Below are positions 11,785 through 22,260 of a DNA stretch of 64,000 nucleotides, in pieces. Made by a program: the position numbers and the translations under genes. The DNA is from Adineta vaga (taxonomy: Eukaryota > Rotifera). Location of the stretch: NCBI GenBank assembly GCA_021613535.1, contig CP075496.1:806001-870000 (forward strand). Direction: 5' to 3'. A model generated the notes under the pieces. It worked only from the letters and a program-made list of their open reading frames with translations, made no database searches and was not told where the DNA came from. Positions within the stretch are counted from its first letter, which is position 1. Every line of letters starts with the position of its first letter.

Positions 11785-11990
11785 AAAAAACGCTCCTAGT
11801 CATTATTTTTCATAGATAAACATTTAGATTATATATGTGAAGAATTATTGAATTATAATCGCATACAGATAAAGGAAAATCTATTCCTATTCTATGGAAA
11901 AACTTTAGGTCAAGTTTCGTAATTTATTTTCGTAGTGATATGAAATAGGTGAATGTGCATTTATATTCGAATTCGAATTAGACAGTATCG
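11785..11990 (+). repeat. Inverted-repeat element family R2, copy 2
   Basis: It shares long blocks with 20222-20497: ACGCTCCTAGTCATTA, GTGAAGAATTATTGAATTATA, AAAAACTTTAGGTCAAGTTT, GATATGAAATAGGT and the end TTCGAATTCGAATTAGACAG. The left terminal repeat is not intact. Confidence 0.65.
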
Positions 11991-12193
11991 CATAATAATT
12001 TGATCATATCTTAGCCGATTAAATCTAACAGTTTCCAAAGTACAACACAAACACGACATTGGGCTAGTTTCTCTTGAATAAATGTTGTGAAAACCGATGT
12101 ATCATATATGCTCACCCACACCCTAAAGATAAAATATTGATAAAATTCTTTTTATTTTTATTATGAAGAAATCAATAATGATTAATAAATAAT

Positions 12194-13288
12194 TCATAAA
12201 AGAAAAGTTTTATTAATCGATGTTTTTCTAACACATTGATCTTGATGAATTGTACAAGGTATAACAGTCATTGTTTGATAAAAAGGAAATTGATTTCTTA
12301 ATTTTTGAAATTTCATATTCATTTGATTACTTGTTAATTGACAATAATAATCAATTGAACAAATTAATTTTTTTAATTGTAAAAATTTTTCTAAAAGAAT
12401 ATTTTGTAAAAAAGCATAATCTTGTATTTGAATTAAATTAATAAGAATTAAAGTAAATTGTTGAACATATGGAACAAAAGAAATGAGACAATTTAAAATA
12501 TTTAATTGAGCTAATTTTTCTGCAAATTCAATTTTTAATATTCGTAAATTTTCATGAGAAAATTTCGTTAAATTATGAGATGAGATGATTGAAACATCAC
12601 AAATACAAATATTTAATTCATTTAAATTGGGTAAAAATGATAAAAGTAAAATAAAATCTTTTGTTTGACAATTGGTTAAAATTAATTGACGAAGATTTGA
12701 ATAAGTTTGAAAACAATTTAATGTTTTATTGAAATTTAATTGAAAGAAATTACAAAAATAAAGTTGACGAAATTGATTTTCTCCAAATAATCTTTGACAA
12801 AGAATTTTTTCATCTTTTTCACCAACAATTCCAATCCATAAACGATGAAGATTAGGCATTTGATTTGGATTGATTGATAAGATTTGTTCACTTGTTGGAA
12901 GATAAATTGTTAATGAATGAAGATTAGGAAAGAGATTTAAATTTAATAATGAATAACGATCAACATGAATATATTGAATTTGTTTGGAAAAATATGAAAG
13001 AATATTAAGTAAATATTTATTATTTGAATCATTTTGATGAATAGTTATTCCTAAAGGAAGTGAACGTAAAAGAAGATTGAAACGAAAATTTAAATTAATA
13101 AAACTATGATATAAATCAATTAATGGAATATATTCAAAGATTTGTAAAAGAATTTCATCGGGTAATAATTCAAATCGACTTAAAAGAAAGAAATATTTTC
13201 TTTCAAATTTCATTTTTAATTTCACATTTTTTGATGATTGATTTGTTCGATGAACACAACTTGTTAATTTACTTAATAAATGTGGCAT
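12194..13288 (-). CDS. F-box protein with LRR-like repeats
   Basis: This is a single exon of 364 residues. Residues about 38-75 form an F-box (FELLPDEILLQIFEYIPLID), the Skp1-binding module of SCF ubiquitin ligases. The remainder is made of irregular leucine-rich repeats (LFPNLHSLTIYL, MPNLHRLWIGI, LPNLNELNICI), which would bind a substrate. A later Met at residue 27 could also be the start, leaving the F-box near the N-terminus. A decayed relative lies at 17405-17641. Substrate unknown. Confidence 0.82.
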   Translation of the reverse strand: MPHLLSKLTSCVHRTNQSSKNVKLKMKFERKYFFLLSRFELLPDEILLQIFEYIPLIDLYHSFINLNFRFNLLLRSLPLGITIHQNDSNNKYLLNILSYFSKQIQYIHVDRYSLLNLNLFPNLHSLTIYLPTSEQILSINPNQMPNLHRLWIGIVGEKDEKILCQRLFGENQFRQLYFCNFFQLNFNKTLNCFQTYSNLRQLILTNCQTKDFILLLSFLPNLNELNICICDVSIISSHNLTKFSHENLRILKIEFAEKLAQLNILNCLISFVPYVQQFTLILINLIQIQDYAFLQNILLEKFLQLKKLICSIDYYCQLTSNQMNMKFQKLRNQFPFYQTMTVIPCTIHQDQCVRKTSINKTFLL

Positions 13289-14583
13289 TGAAAGAATCTA
13301 AAATAAAAAAGAAATTCGTTTTTTTTTTCAAAATAACTTTTCTTTTTTGATATATCACATGATATATGAAGATTCTTTTTGTTCTTATCTAGTTGAATAG
13401 AGAGAGAAAAGAAAGATTCTTTTATCTTGATTAGTAACATTGTTTCATGTATACTTTCAATATAACAAATTGCATCAACATACCAATCGTTTTACATTTT
13501 TAAATACATTCATTAAGAAACAAAAAAAAGGAAAGAAAGAATGTAAAGCTTTTTAAAATAACTCACTGCACATATTTAATCTGACATTTATTTCAATTGA
13601 TGAAATAAAAAGAAATTTTTCTTTATTAGAAAAAGATGATTTCATAATAAATTGACGCTGTGTTACTATCAAGGCTGACAAAGTTCCTGATTTAAGCATT
13701 TTCTTAGTGGACAATCAATGATACCTTTAATGCATAGAAAGTTTACGAAAGGAGCAAAAGAATATAGTGAGTATCGCACAACCATCTTGAGAGTGAGGGT
13801 TGTGATGTCAACATGACAGCGAAGGCGAGGATTGACAATGTGAGATCAGAATGTCCGTAAAGAGCGAGAATTCGAGGGTGCGGAGAAGAAATGAAATTGT
13901 GACTTAGTTTTGACGTAATAGTTAGTAGACAGGAGCATATGAGAATATGACTACATGTGAGTACGATAACAGAAATGAAAAATAAAGGTATAGATGATGA
14001 GTGTTCGGGTCAGAGTATCACAATATGAAATTCAACTTGAGACTTATTCTCACATATTTTCTTATCCGTTACATTTGGTTCACAAAATAGAGTTTGTTGA
14101 ACTCCCCGGGTGCCGTCACTTCCTTTATCTTTTTTTAAAAAACTCAAGCTCCATTCAAACGTACCATTTGGATTTGGAAAGTCTGAGTTACATTAAAATA
14201 AGAATGAAAAATTCCTTTGATACATATCTTTTTATTCGATATATCACAAAATAAACCCATTTTCTTATCTATTAAAAATGAAGATTCTTTCATCATTACA
14301 TTGCTTTTCCTTTTAACATAATAAATTGTATTAACATACCAATATGAATCGATTTCACATCTTTTAAATATTCAATAATGAAACAAAAGAATTTTTCATA
14401 TACCCTCATCTATTTTCAATGTTTTTCTTACGAAATATTTTTCATAGTAAATCTTCAACTTTCAATGAATAAAAAACCTAAATAGTAAATTATTTCATTG
14501 ATTATTACTAAAATACTGACCAATAATATCATATTGAATTCCGTATAAAACATATTCAATTCCAATCATTAATTAATATAAAG
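13289..14583. other. Intergenic DNA with a partly duplicated segment
   Basis: No gene is supportable; the frame at 13994-14254 resembles nothing known. The flank 13345-13530 (words GATATATCACA, GAAGATTCTTT, ATTAACATACCAAT-like) resembles 14233-14400, which suggests an old local duplication. The stretch 13730-13990 is more purine-rich than its surroundings. Confidence 0.4.
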
Positions 14584-15215
14584 ATGAATAAAGGTATTAA
14601 TATTCGAAATGCAAGTTTTCACTATATTTATACTCGAAATCATACTGAAAGTAGAACATTTCAAGGTATAATCGATGATTTACCACGGTTAGTTTACAAT
14701 TTTTCTTCAAAATTTCATTCATTTAATCATTCATTTAAATAGAATTGCTGGAATGGGAGTTGATTTCGTATGGTTACTTCCAATTCATCCAATTGGAAAA
14801 ACAAATCGTAAAGGAACACTTGGTTCACCCTATTCTATTGATAATTTTCGTGAAATAAATCCTGAACATGGAGATTTAAATGATTTTCTTCGTCTTATTT
14901 CTGAAGTTCATCGTTATGGAATGCGTTTAATGATTGATATTGTTTTTCGACATACAAGTCATGATTGTCTATGGGTTAAACAACATCCTGAATGGTATTT
15001 AAGAGATGAAACAACATTATGGATTGAATTGATTGATATTTTAAAATATTGGTGTCAATTAGATGTGGATGAATTTCGAATGGACGTTGCATCTGGTGTT
15101 ACAATGGATTTTTAGTTAATATTTCTTATTTAGAAAAAGCACGTCATCTCTAATTTATTTTAGACGTCAAGCGAGAAAAGAAGTATTAGCAACATATTCA
15201 AATAATACTTAAATA
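14584..15215 (+). pseudogene. Truncated GH13 alpha-glucosidase/amylase copy
   Basis: This is a partial duplicate of the intact gene at 18438. Exon 1 (14584-14687) and exon 2 (from 14743) match it, but three lesions follow. First, 126 bp present in the intact copy, including the intron before exon 3, are deleted at the shared 8-mer ATGAAACA (15006-15013). Second, the Trp codon after VTMDF is TAG (15113-15115). Third, the next donor GT is lost and homology fades after about 15215. Regions III and IV of the catalytic domain are absent, so it cannot encode an enzyme, though a 120-residue frame remains open from 14753. Confidence 0.85.
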
Positions 15216-15818
15216 ATTTTATATCAAGCATAACAGAACTTCAGATTGAAAACAAAAAGTGACTCAATCCATTAAATATCTCAATAACTGATTATACTCA
15301 GTTATCGACGCTGTTTCTTATGGAACTTGAAGTATTCAAGGGTTCAATTGGGCTAGTTTTTTAATCAACTCATCGAAAATAGTAAAAATTTAGATTTAGG
15401 CAAAGTTTTGAACATCAGCGATCAACATATTCATATCTGATCGAAAAGGTAAAATTTGGTCAATGTTTTGATTTCTAGATCAATCTATGAATCTTCTCTT
15501 CGATTCTTATGTTGACAAAAAAGTATTAAAAGAATTCATTGTAACGGTTCATATAAATTTATATGATCATATGTTGTATTTATTGACAAAAGAGAAAATC
15601 ACAATATTGAGATTCTACCATACAAGAATTTACATCGAATGAGGAAACAGAATAAACAATGTGTATACATCAAAGGAAAACTTATCAAGTTAAACAATAT
15701 TGACATGAGGAATATGATATGAGTTTGATTCTGTTTGTCATCGTATTTGAACATAATAGAACACCACTTGCTAATTTTGTCAATGTACGGTTTTACGAGC
15801 AGTCGGATTGAACATTTT

Positions 15819-16314
15819 TCAGAATGTGATACGGCCGAAGCAGATCTGTTGTTGCAATTGAATGTCAACTGTTGACCTTGAGTAATTTATATTGATCCTA
15901 GTTGATTTATAAAGTATCATGTCGAAGAAAGCTACTGCAAAGATAGTTGTCCTAATTACCTAAACAGAAAAAAATGTAAAAGACTATATAAAGTAAATGC
16001 AATTAATATACGCACTTTTTCATTCAATGTTAAAGCATAAAAATTCAATGTCGTGATGATTTCCGTAATGAAAACACGAAAATACCATTCCTATAATAAA
16101 AAAATCCGACAATCATACATCTGGATATATCTTACCAATTTACTATATAAATATCCATTAATTTCATTAACTTTCTTTCTTTTCAATTGATATAATCTAA
16201 TGAATTTAGTTGTTCCGATAATGACAGAATAAAGAAGGATGACAATGGAATAAACAATACTTATTATCCGAAACAATCTGGTCGTTGTCCAATTGAATTT
16301 CGATACATCAAACA
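15819..16314 (-). CDS. Possible three-exon membrane-protein fragment, unrecognised
   Basis: On the minus strand three frames join through two short GT-AG introns, both phase 0: about 16314-16136, 16090-16016 and 15959-15819. The first exon contains a strongly hydrophobic segment, RIISIVYSIVILLYSVIIG, followed by a basic stretch (QLKRKKV). The second has EWYFRVFITEIITTL, and the third starts VIRTTIFAVAFFD. No start Met is visible; the first exon follows a plausible acceptor (16316-16315), so upstream exons may be missing or lie beyond the GC-rich insert at 16397. I do not recognise the family. It may equally be a decaying relic. Confidence 0.35.
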
Positions 16315-16396
16315 CTGTCCAATGAAATACATGAAAGAAAATTAATGTAATGTGGCAATAAGTGTCTGAATGATTCAGAAAAGTATAATAAAAACA

Positions 16397-16680
16397 ACCC
16401 AGGTCGAACGATGCGGTCCGTATACGGCCTTTACGATATAAAAACGGATACTATACTGGCCGTAACACTGACCGTATTATCGGGCGCAGTAATACGGTTC
16501 GTTCTGTATCCGTACATAGCCAAAAAGTAGCCGTTTCGGAGGAGAATACAGTGCGTTTACGATGCCGTAAATCTGTGCCCGTGATTACGGAACAAAACGG
16601 TTCACTTTCGGCCGTAAAGTCACCGTTTACATTCCGAAAACGCATTGTAAACGACTCCGTTTTCATTGACCTAGAAAATG
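16397..16680. repeat. GC-rich island built from CCGTAA/TTACGG words
   Basis: About 280 bp of clearly higher GC than its flanks contain many copies of CCGTA, CCGTTT and their complements, including the palindrome GTCCGTATACGGCC near the left end. Weak inverted ends are visible: CCAGGTC (about 16400) and GACCTAG (about 16669). It is likely a small non-autonomous element or satellite fragment. The frame at 16451-16684 is incidental. Confidence 0.5.
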
Positions 16681-16684
16681 ACAA

Positions 16685-17404
16685 TCAAAAAATGAACTTA
16701 CACTAGGTAAAACATATGATATAATATACGTAAGTTGTCATGACTCATGACAAATTTTTCTTCTTGTTCTCGACACATAAGTCACGATTTAAGTCAGTTA
16801 CTCGTTCTTTGTAGCTAATGATCATTTCATACAGAGAAAAGGATTGCTGAGATCATAAGACTATGTCGAATGCACATCTGAAATCCGTTTTTCGAAATTC
16901 GGTTTCATGCATGAGCTGTAAAGCTTTAAAAAATGATTATTAATAGCTAGTAGTTTACTTATATATTTATATACATGACTCAACATTCGAATGATCATTA
17001 ATATGATCTTTTGCGTATATGTACTTCAATTATTGATTCACAACTTAAATCCACGAACGAGTCTCGGATGTTTAGAAAAACTTTCCATGGCTTATAAGGA
17101 TAGAATACGAAGTGATAATAAACAGCTGAGAGCTTTCTTATATGGTGATACACTGATTCAGATTCATTATCTCTCACAACAAGTCGAGCAGGTATATCTA
17201 AACACAATTGAAATTCATCACCATATCTCCTCCACACAAGTGTTAAATTTAGATTTAATATACATAGCTCTTTTGAAATTTATATAAATGAACAGTTCAC
17301 AATATCTATGACAAAGAGTAGAGTGAGTTGTCAGATGATCAGAACTTGTGTCTTTAAATATTAGGTTAAATAATAAAAAATATGTTAAGATAATAACTAA
17401 ATAA
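16685..17404. other. Intergenic DNA
   Basis: No supportable gene. Opposed frames at 16991-17287 resemble nothing known on either strand. Confidence 0.35.
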
Positions 17405-17641
17405 ATTCATATTGGATTTGTTTTGAAAAAAATGCAAAGGCATTGAATAAATCTTTATAATTTGAATCATTTTAATGAATATAAACACCTAATTGTATTG
17501 ATCGTATAATAAAATTCAAACAAAAAATTAAATTTCTAAAAGCATTATTTGACTCAATTAATAAAATATATTTGAAATATTTCAATAAGAATTTCATCAG
17601 ATAATAATTCAAATCGACTTAAAAGAAAAAAATGCTTTCAT
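17405..17641 (-). pseudogene. Decayed F-box gene fragment
   Basis: The plus-strand sequence aligns over its whole length with 12967-13205 of the F-box gene at 12194. Shared blocks include TTTGAATCATTTTAATGAAT, AATTTCATCAGATAATAATT and CAAATCGACTTAAAAGAAA. Internal deletions remove most of the F-box itself and the frame is broken. Confidence 0.7.
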
Positions 17642-17700
17642 CAATAAATCATGCGATATATATGGACATCGTATATTCTTCTTCTTATATATTCAAAATA

Positions 17701-18190
17701 AATGCGGAAACTTCGAACTTTATCCGAAAGTAATGTGTACTACAAAAAGTGTATGAGACCGAAGAAATAGGAAAATATCAGCATTCTTCGATAACTAAGG
17801 AATGACTCGTCCAATCATACTCATCTTCAAACTCGAGCGCGCTATTAATGTGACAATACTGTGTAGAAAATTTCATCACAATTCGATTAAGCTTTCAGAA
17901 GTTATCATCTACAAGAATGGATGAACGAACACACTGATCGATTCTGATAGCACACTTACTGGGGGCGTGCGTGAGGCTAAATGAAATAAACTCTCATAAT
18001 CATCGCACCCACACCATTGGCCTTTTTCTAGTGCAATCATAGTTGAAGTTTAGTGACATTAATTATCTTGTAACCACCTTGGGTGAGATTTCACCCAGAT
18101 CATCCTTATCCATCGCCTACTCGTGTGCCACCACACATTGACCGATTCTAGTAATGTACTCACTTTTTAAGTACACAAAAAGAAAAACAT
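17701..18190 (-). repeat. Dispersed repeat family R1, copy C (longest)
   Basis: This is the reverse complement of the family consensus. The end AATGCGGAAACTTCG (17701) pairs with copy B's end at 1234. GATTCTGATAG and CCGATTCTAGTA mark the two internal copies of the family's TAGAATCG-GTCAGTGTGT box, at about 17940 and 18145. The middle (17950-18130) is unique to this copy and includes a CACCCACACC word. Confidence 0.65.
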
Positions 18191-18437
18191 ACTTTCACAT
18201 AAGAAATTAGCGATTTAAATGGAAATATCTAAAATAATTTTTAAAATAATTTGTGTACATATATTTTACATTTTTATATTACAAAAATCTTCGTTTATCG
18301 GTGGACATTCATAGAAGACAGAGTCATCTATTTACAAAGTTTTTCTTATTCGATTATTTTAAACTTATCTCTAATTAACCAATAATATCATTCATTTAAC
18401 TTTCGAATACTTTTATAAATTATTTTTCTCAAGTAAA

Positions 18438-20120
18438 ATGAATCGAGAAAACGTTCGCAATGCAACTTTTTATTGCATTTATACACGAAATCATTCTGAA
18501 AGTGGAACATTTCAAGGTATAATCGATGATTTACCACGGTTAGTTTACAAATTTTCTTCAAAATTTCATTCATTCAATCATTCATTTAAATAGAATTGCT
18601 GGAATGGGAGTTGATTTCGTATGGTTACTTCCAATTCATCCAATTGGAAAAACAAATCGTAAAGGAACACTTGGTTCACCCTATTCTATTGATAATTTTC
18701 GTGAAATAAATCCTGAACATGGAGATTTAAATGATTTTCTTCGTCTTATTTCTGAAGTTCATCGTTATGGAATGCGTTTAATGATTGATATTGTTTTTCG
18801 ACATACAAGTCATGATTGTCTATGGGTTAAACAACATCCTGAATGGTATTTAAGAGATGAAACAGTTCGTTTAATCTTTTTTTTTATTTGAAATTTAATT
18901 TAAACATTTCTTTTGAAAAAGGGAAAACCAATTGCACTTGTACCTGAATGGTCTGATATCTTAGATTTACAATTCGAAGGAAATGAAACAACATTATGGA
19001 TTGAATTGATTGACATTTTAAAATATTGGTGTCAATTAGGTGTGGATGGATTTCGAATGGATGTGGCGTCTGGTGTTACAATGGACTTTTGGTTTGTATT
19101 TCTTATCTAAAAGAACATTTCATTTCTCATTTGTTTTAGGCGTCAAGCAAGAAAAGATGTATCAGTCAAATATCCAAATAATATTTGGTTAGCTGAATCA
19201 ACTCGATTACCATATATTGAAAGACATCGAGCTAAACGTGAAATAGTTAATACAGATTCTGAATTATATGAAGTATTTGATCTCTGTTATGATTATGATA
19301 TTTATGGACCATGGCGTGCAACAGTTGCAAATGCAATACCAATAAAATCTTATCTTGAAATGGTTCGATTACAATCAACAATTTATCCAAAAGATTTTAT
19401 TAAATTAAGATTTCTTGAAAATCATGATCAACAACGTGTTTCATATATTTTTCGAGATAATCGTTTAAAAACATTAGCATGGACAGGTGAGTCACAAGAT
19501 TTTCATATTGATTGTTAAAAAAAAAACAAGATAAACTTTGTTTATTTTTAGCATTTAGTTCATTTTCAAAAGGTTGTTTTCTAATTCATGCTGGTCAAGA
19601 AACTGAACAAATAAAAACTTCATCATTATTCGAAAAAGACTGGAATGATTGTAAAAATATTTATCCATTACAAGAATATTTTCATCGATTAATTCAAATA
19701 AAAAAGAATGACATTATTCAATCAGATAAATCAAAGTAAAATTTAAAGAAAACAAAAATTTATTTTCTATTCTCTTAGTTTATTTTCAATAGTTTTATAA
19801 TCACTGAACATAATCCATGTATTGTTATAATTTGGGAAAATGAATTTGATAAACAAGGTCTTATCGGAATATTTAATGTTTCACAAACGAATGAAGAAAA
19901 TATTCAAATTAAAAATTTACCTGATGGAAATTATGAAAATCTTTTATTTAATTCCGAACTAAAAGATTTAATTCAATGTAAATCTTCAACAATCAATGTA
20001 TCAAATGATGGTAGAATATCTATTCCATCCGTTGCATTAATTCTTCATTATTCGGGTTTTATTCTTCGACCACAAATGTTTTATAGTGAATTATTTGATT
20101 TTAATTATAAAGGAATGTAA
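18438..20120 (+). CDS. GH13 family alpha-glucosidase/alpha-amylase-like enzyme
   Basis: Six exons (18438-18538, 18594-18864, 18922-19091, 19140-19486, 19552-19735, 19793-20120), all GT-AG and in frame, give 466 residues. The four GH13 regions are present: region I DIVFRHTSHD, region II GFRMDVAS with the nucleophile Asp, region III IWLAEST with the acid/base Glu, and region IV LRFLENHDQQR with the third catalytic Asp. The early block WLLPIHPIGKTNRKGTLGSP and the run YEVFDLCYDYDIYGPW resemble bacterial (Firmicutes-type) amylases more than animal maltases, so bacterial origin with later intron gain is inferred. There is no signal peptide, suggesting a cytosolic enzyme acting on alpha-glucans or maltodextrins; exact specificity is unknown. 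A dead partial copy lies 3.9 kb upstream. Confidence 0.88.
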
Positions 20121-20221
20121 TTCCATTCATTTATATTTATTATAGTCAAGCTAATTTTTTTTTATAAATTTCAAGTTATTTTCTTTTAAATCGAATATAT
20201 ACAGGAAAGATTAAAAGAATA

Positions 20222-20497
20222 GTTGTCTAATTCGACTTCAAATAGAACTGATGATTCTCAAAAATCGCTCCTGGTCATTAGTTTTCATGGATAAAGGTTT
20301 AGATTGTGTGACTGATAAATATAATTTGTAAGCAGAGTTATATATGTGAAGAATTTTGAATTATAATCAATGATAACCAAAATAAAACTATTCCTATACC
20401 ATAGAAAAACTTTAGGTCAAGTTTCGTGATTTATTTTCGAAATGATATGAAATAGGTCAATGTACATTTATATTTGAATTCGAATTAGGTAGCTCAT
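20222..20497 (+). mobile_element. Inverted-repeat element family R2, copy 3 (MITE-like)
   Basis: This is the most complete copy. The left end GTCTAATTCGACTTCAAAT (about 20225) is inverted at the right end as ATTTGAATTCGAATTAGG (about 20470-20487). There is no coding capacity. The related copies at 7957 and 11785 share the internal blocks CGCTCCTGGTCATTA and GTGAAGAATTTTGAATTATA. Confidence 0.65.
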
Positions 20498-20608
20498 GTT
20501 TTTTTAGTCATCTGTAGGCCGACTGGATTGGATTGATTCTTACTGTGATTGTTGTAATAAAAATTTATTTGAAAGAATAATTTTATTTTACGAAAAAACA
20601 AATGTTGA

Positions 20609-21301
20609 TCAATTTGAATTGATTTTTCCTAGCATATCTTCTAATTGTTGAATTCTTTGATCTTTTTCTTTAATAATATCTTCACATCGATCTAATTTCG
20701 TTCGAAGAAGATCAATTTCTTTTTCTTTAATTTCTAAAACATGATTATCCGATGAGACATTCTCTTCTTTATCTTGATTTAAATCAATTTCAATTGATTT
20801 TCTTCCTTTTCTTCTTGGAATTCTTGGTGTTGTTAACATTATTTGAGGTAAATGTTCATGTTCAAGATTCAATGGAGAAAATCTTTCATTTGGTAAACGA
20901 ATTTTTTTTCCTTGTTCAATTAAATGTTCATCTAATTTTTCACGTAAATATAATAAAAATAATTCGACAACACGAATATCTCCATGAATTATTTCATGAA
21001 TAACAGTTCCTGGTGCATGTAAACCTAATTTAGGTAAAATATCACATTTTAATAAACGCCAATTTTTTGTTCGTTGTGACATATTTCTTGCAGAATAAAA
21101 TACATCTAAATCGATATATTCAGGAAAAAAGAATGAAATTATTTCAGCAATTAGAATTCCATCACAAAAATCTGTATCAAAATTACTGATAGAATGTGAT
21201 AAAGGAATTGAACGAAGCCATGTTAATAAATCACAATTACTTGCTTCATAAATTCGTCCAAGTTGATGTTCAGTGAGAGTTTCATCATATATATCAGCCA
21301 T
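20609..21301 (-). CDS. SPEF1: SPEF1/CLAMP-like calponin-homology protein
   Basis: This is a single exon of 230 residues. Residues about 20-125 form the CH-like domain of sperm flagellar protein 1: CDLLTWLRSIPLSHSISN, then DFCDGILIAEIISFFFPEYI, RTKNWRLLKCDILPKLGL and VVELFLLYLREKL. The C-terminus is a charged coiled coil (EIKEKEIDLLRTKLDRCE, then KDQRIQQLEDML). SPEF1 binds and bundles microtubules in cilia and flagella, including the central apparatus, which fits a ciliated rotifer. Length is close to that of animal homologues. It is unusual here in having no intron. Confidence 0.88.
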   Translation of the reverse strand: MADIYDETLTEHQLGRIYEASNCDLLTWLRSIPLSHSISNFDTDFCDGILIAEIISFFFPEYIDLDVFYSARNMSQRTKNWRLLKCDILPKLGLHAPGTVIHEIIHGDIRVVELFLLYLREKLDEHLIEQGKKIRLPNERFSPLNLEHEHLPQIMLTTPRIPRRKGRKSIEIDLNQDKEENVSSDNHVLEIKEKEIDLLRTKLDRCEDIIKEKDQRIQQLEDMLGKINSN

Positions 21302-22260
21302 ATCTTTTTTTTTCTATTACGAAATAAGTTTAATAACAATTATTTGAAACCTTTTGTATTCTATAGAGAAGAAAGAAATGTAAAGTTTATTTATATAAAT
21401 ACTGACACATATAATCTATAGGCACATGGTGAATTCAACCTATTTTTCCATAATTCTCAATAATGTTTACCATTGAAATCAGGAAGGAAAAAAAATTGAA
21501 AAGAAAGCAAAGAGAAGAAAAAAACGAGATTTTGTAATAAAATGATTGTTTTTCGTTGTCGATAAGCAACATACCTTTCGATTTCATACAGTAAGAATAA
21601 GTTATATAATTGAATCTTGTTTAAATCTGATTTCTTGAAATTAATCAATCTATTATCGAATATGTGAGTCATTCGATCACGTTGATTCTTTCTCAATCAA
21701 ATTGAAATTTTTTGTATTCGAAAACAATCGATTGTAACTAAGAATTTGTTTTTCAAGTAACATCAAAACAATGAGATGCATTATGAGAAAGAAAAAGAAA
21801 ACAAATATTTATCTAAACGATTAATTCGATGTTTAAACAGAAAAAAAAGAAACGTTTTTCGATCATAAATTATTTCAGTGATAATTATCTTTCATAATAT
21901 CTTTTTCTTTTCGAATGCATGATTAGATAAGAAAATAAGATGAAAATTCTTTCGATTTACAATACAATATGATAATTTATATGAATTAATGTTTCAATGC
22001 ATCTTTGTTTTTTATGAATGAATTTTATAGCGATTTAGGTTCACTTTGAGTTCATTTAAACGAAATCTCTATTATTTCGTGACAACAGATATTCAAATGA
22101 GAATGTCTCAATAATACCTTCAACTTATTATATCGTATCTCTGCTTTTGTTATTCAAAGGTATGTAGAAATATGTGTGCAATGAAGCACAACTTCGAAAT
22201 CATTGATGTGAATAAAATGAATTAGACACTTAACAATAATACATTATACGAAATAAAGTA
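21302..22260. other. Intergenic DNA between divergent genes
   Basis: This 0.96-kb spacer lies between the SPEF1 start (minus) and the HPP start (plus) and probably holds both promoters. I see no gene or repeat. Confidence 0.45.

Noticed and set aside
13994-14254. 86-residue plus-strand frame
   Set aside because: No domain, no splice partners and no similarity; the surrounding sequence seems to be an old duplicated spacer.
16451-16684. 77-residue minus-strand frame
   Set aside because: Falls inside the CCGTA-word island; it reflects GC-rich repeats with few stop codons.
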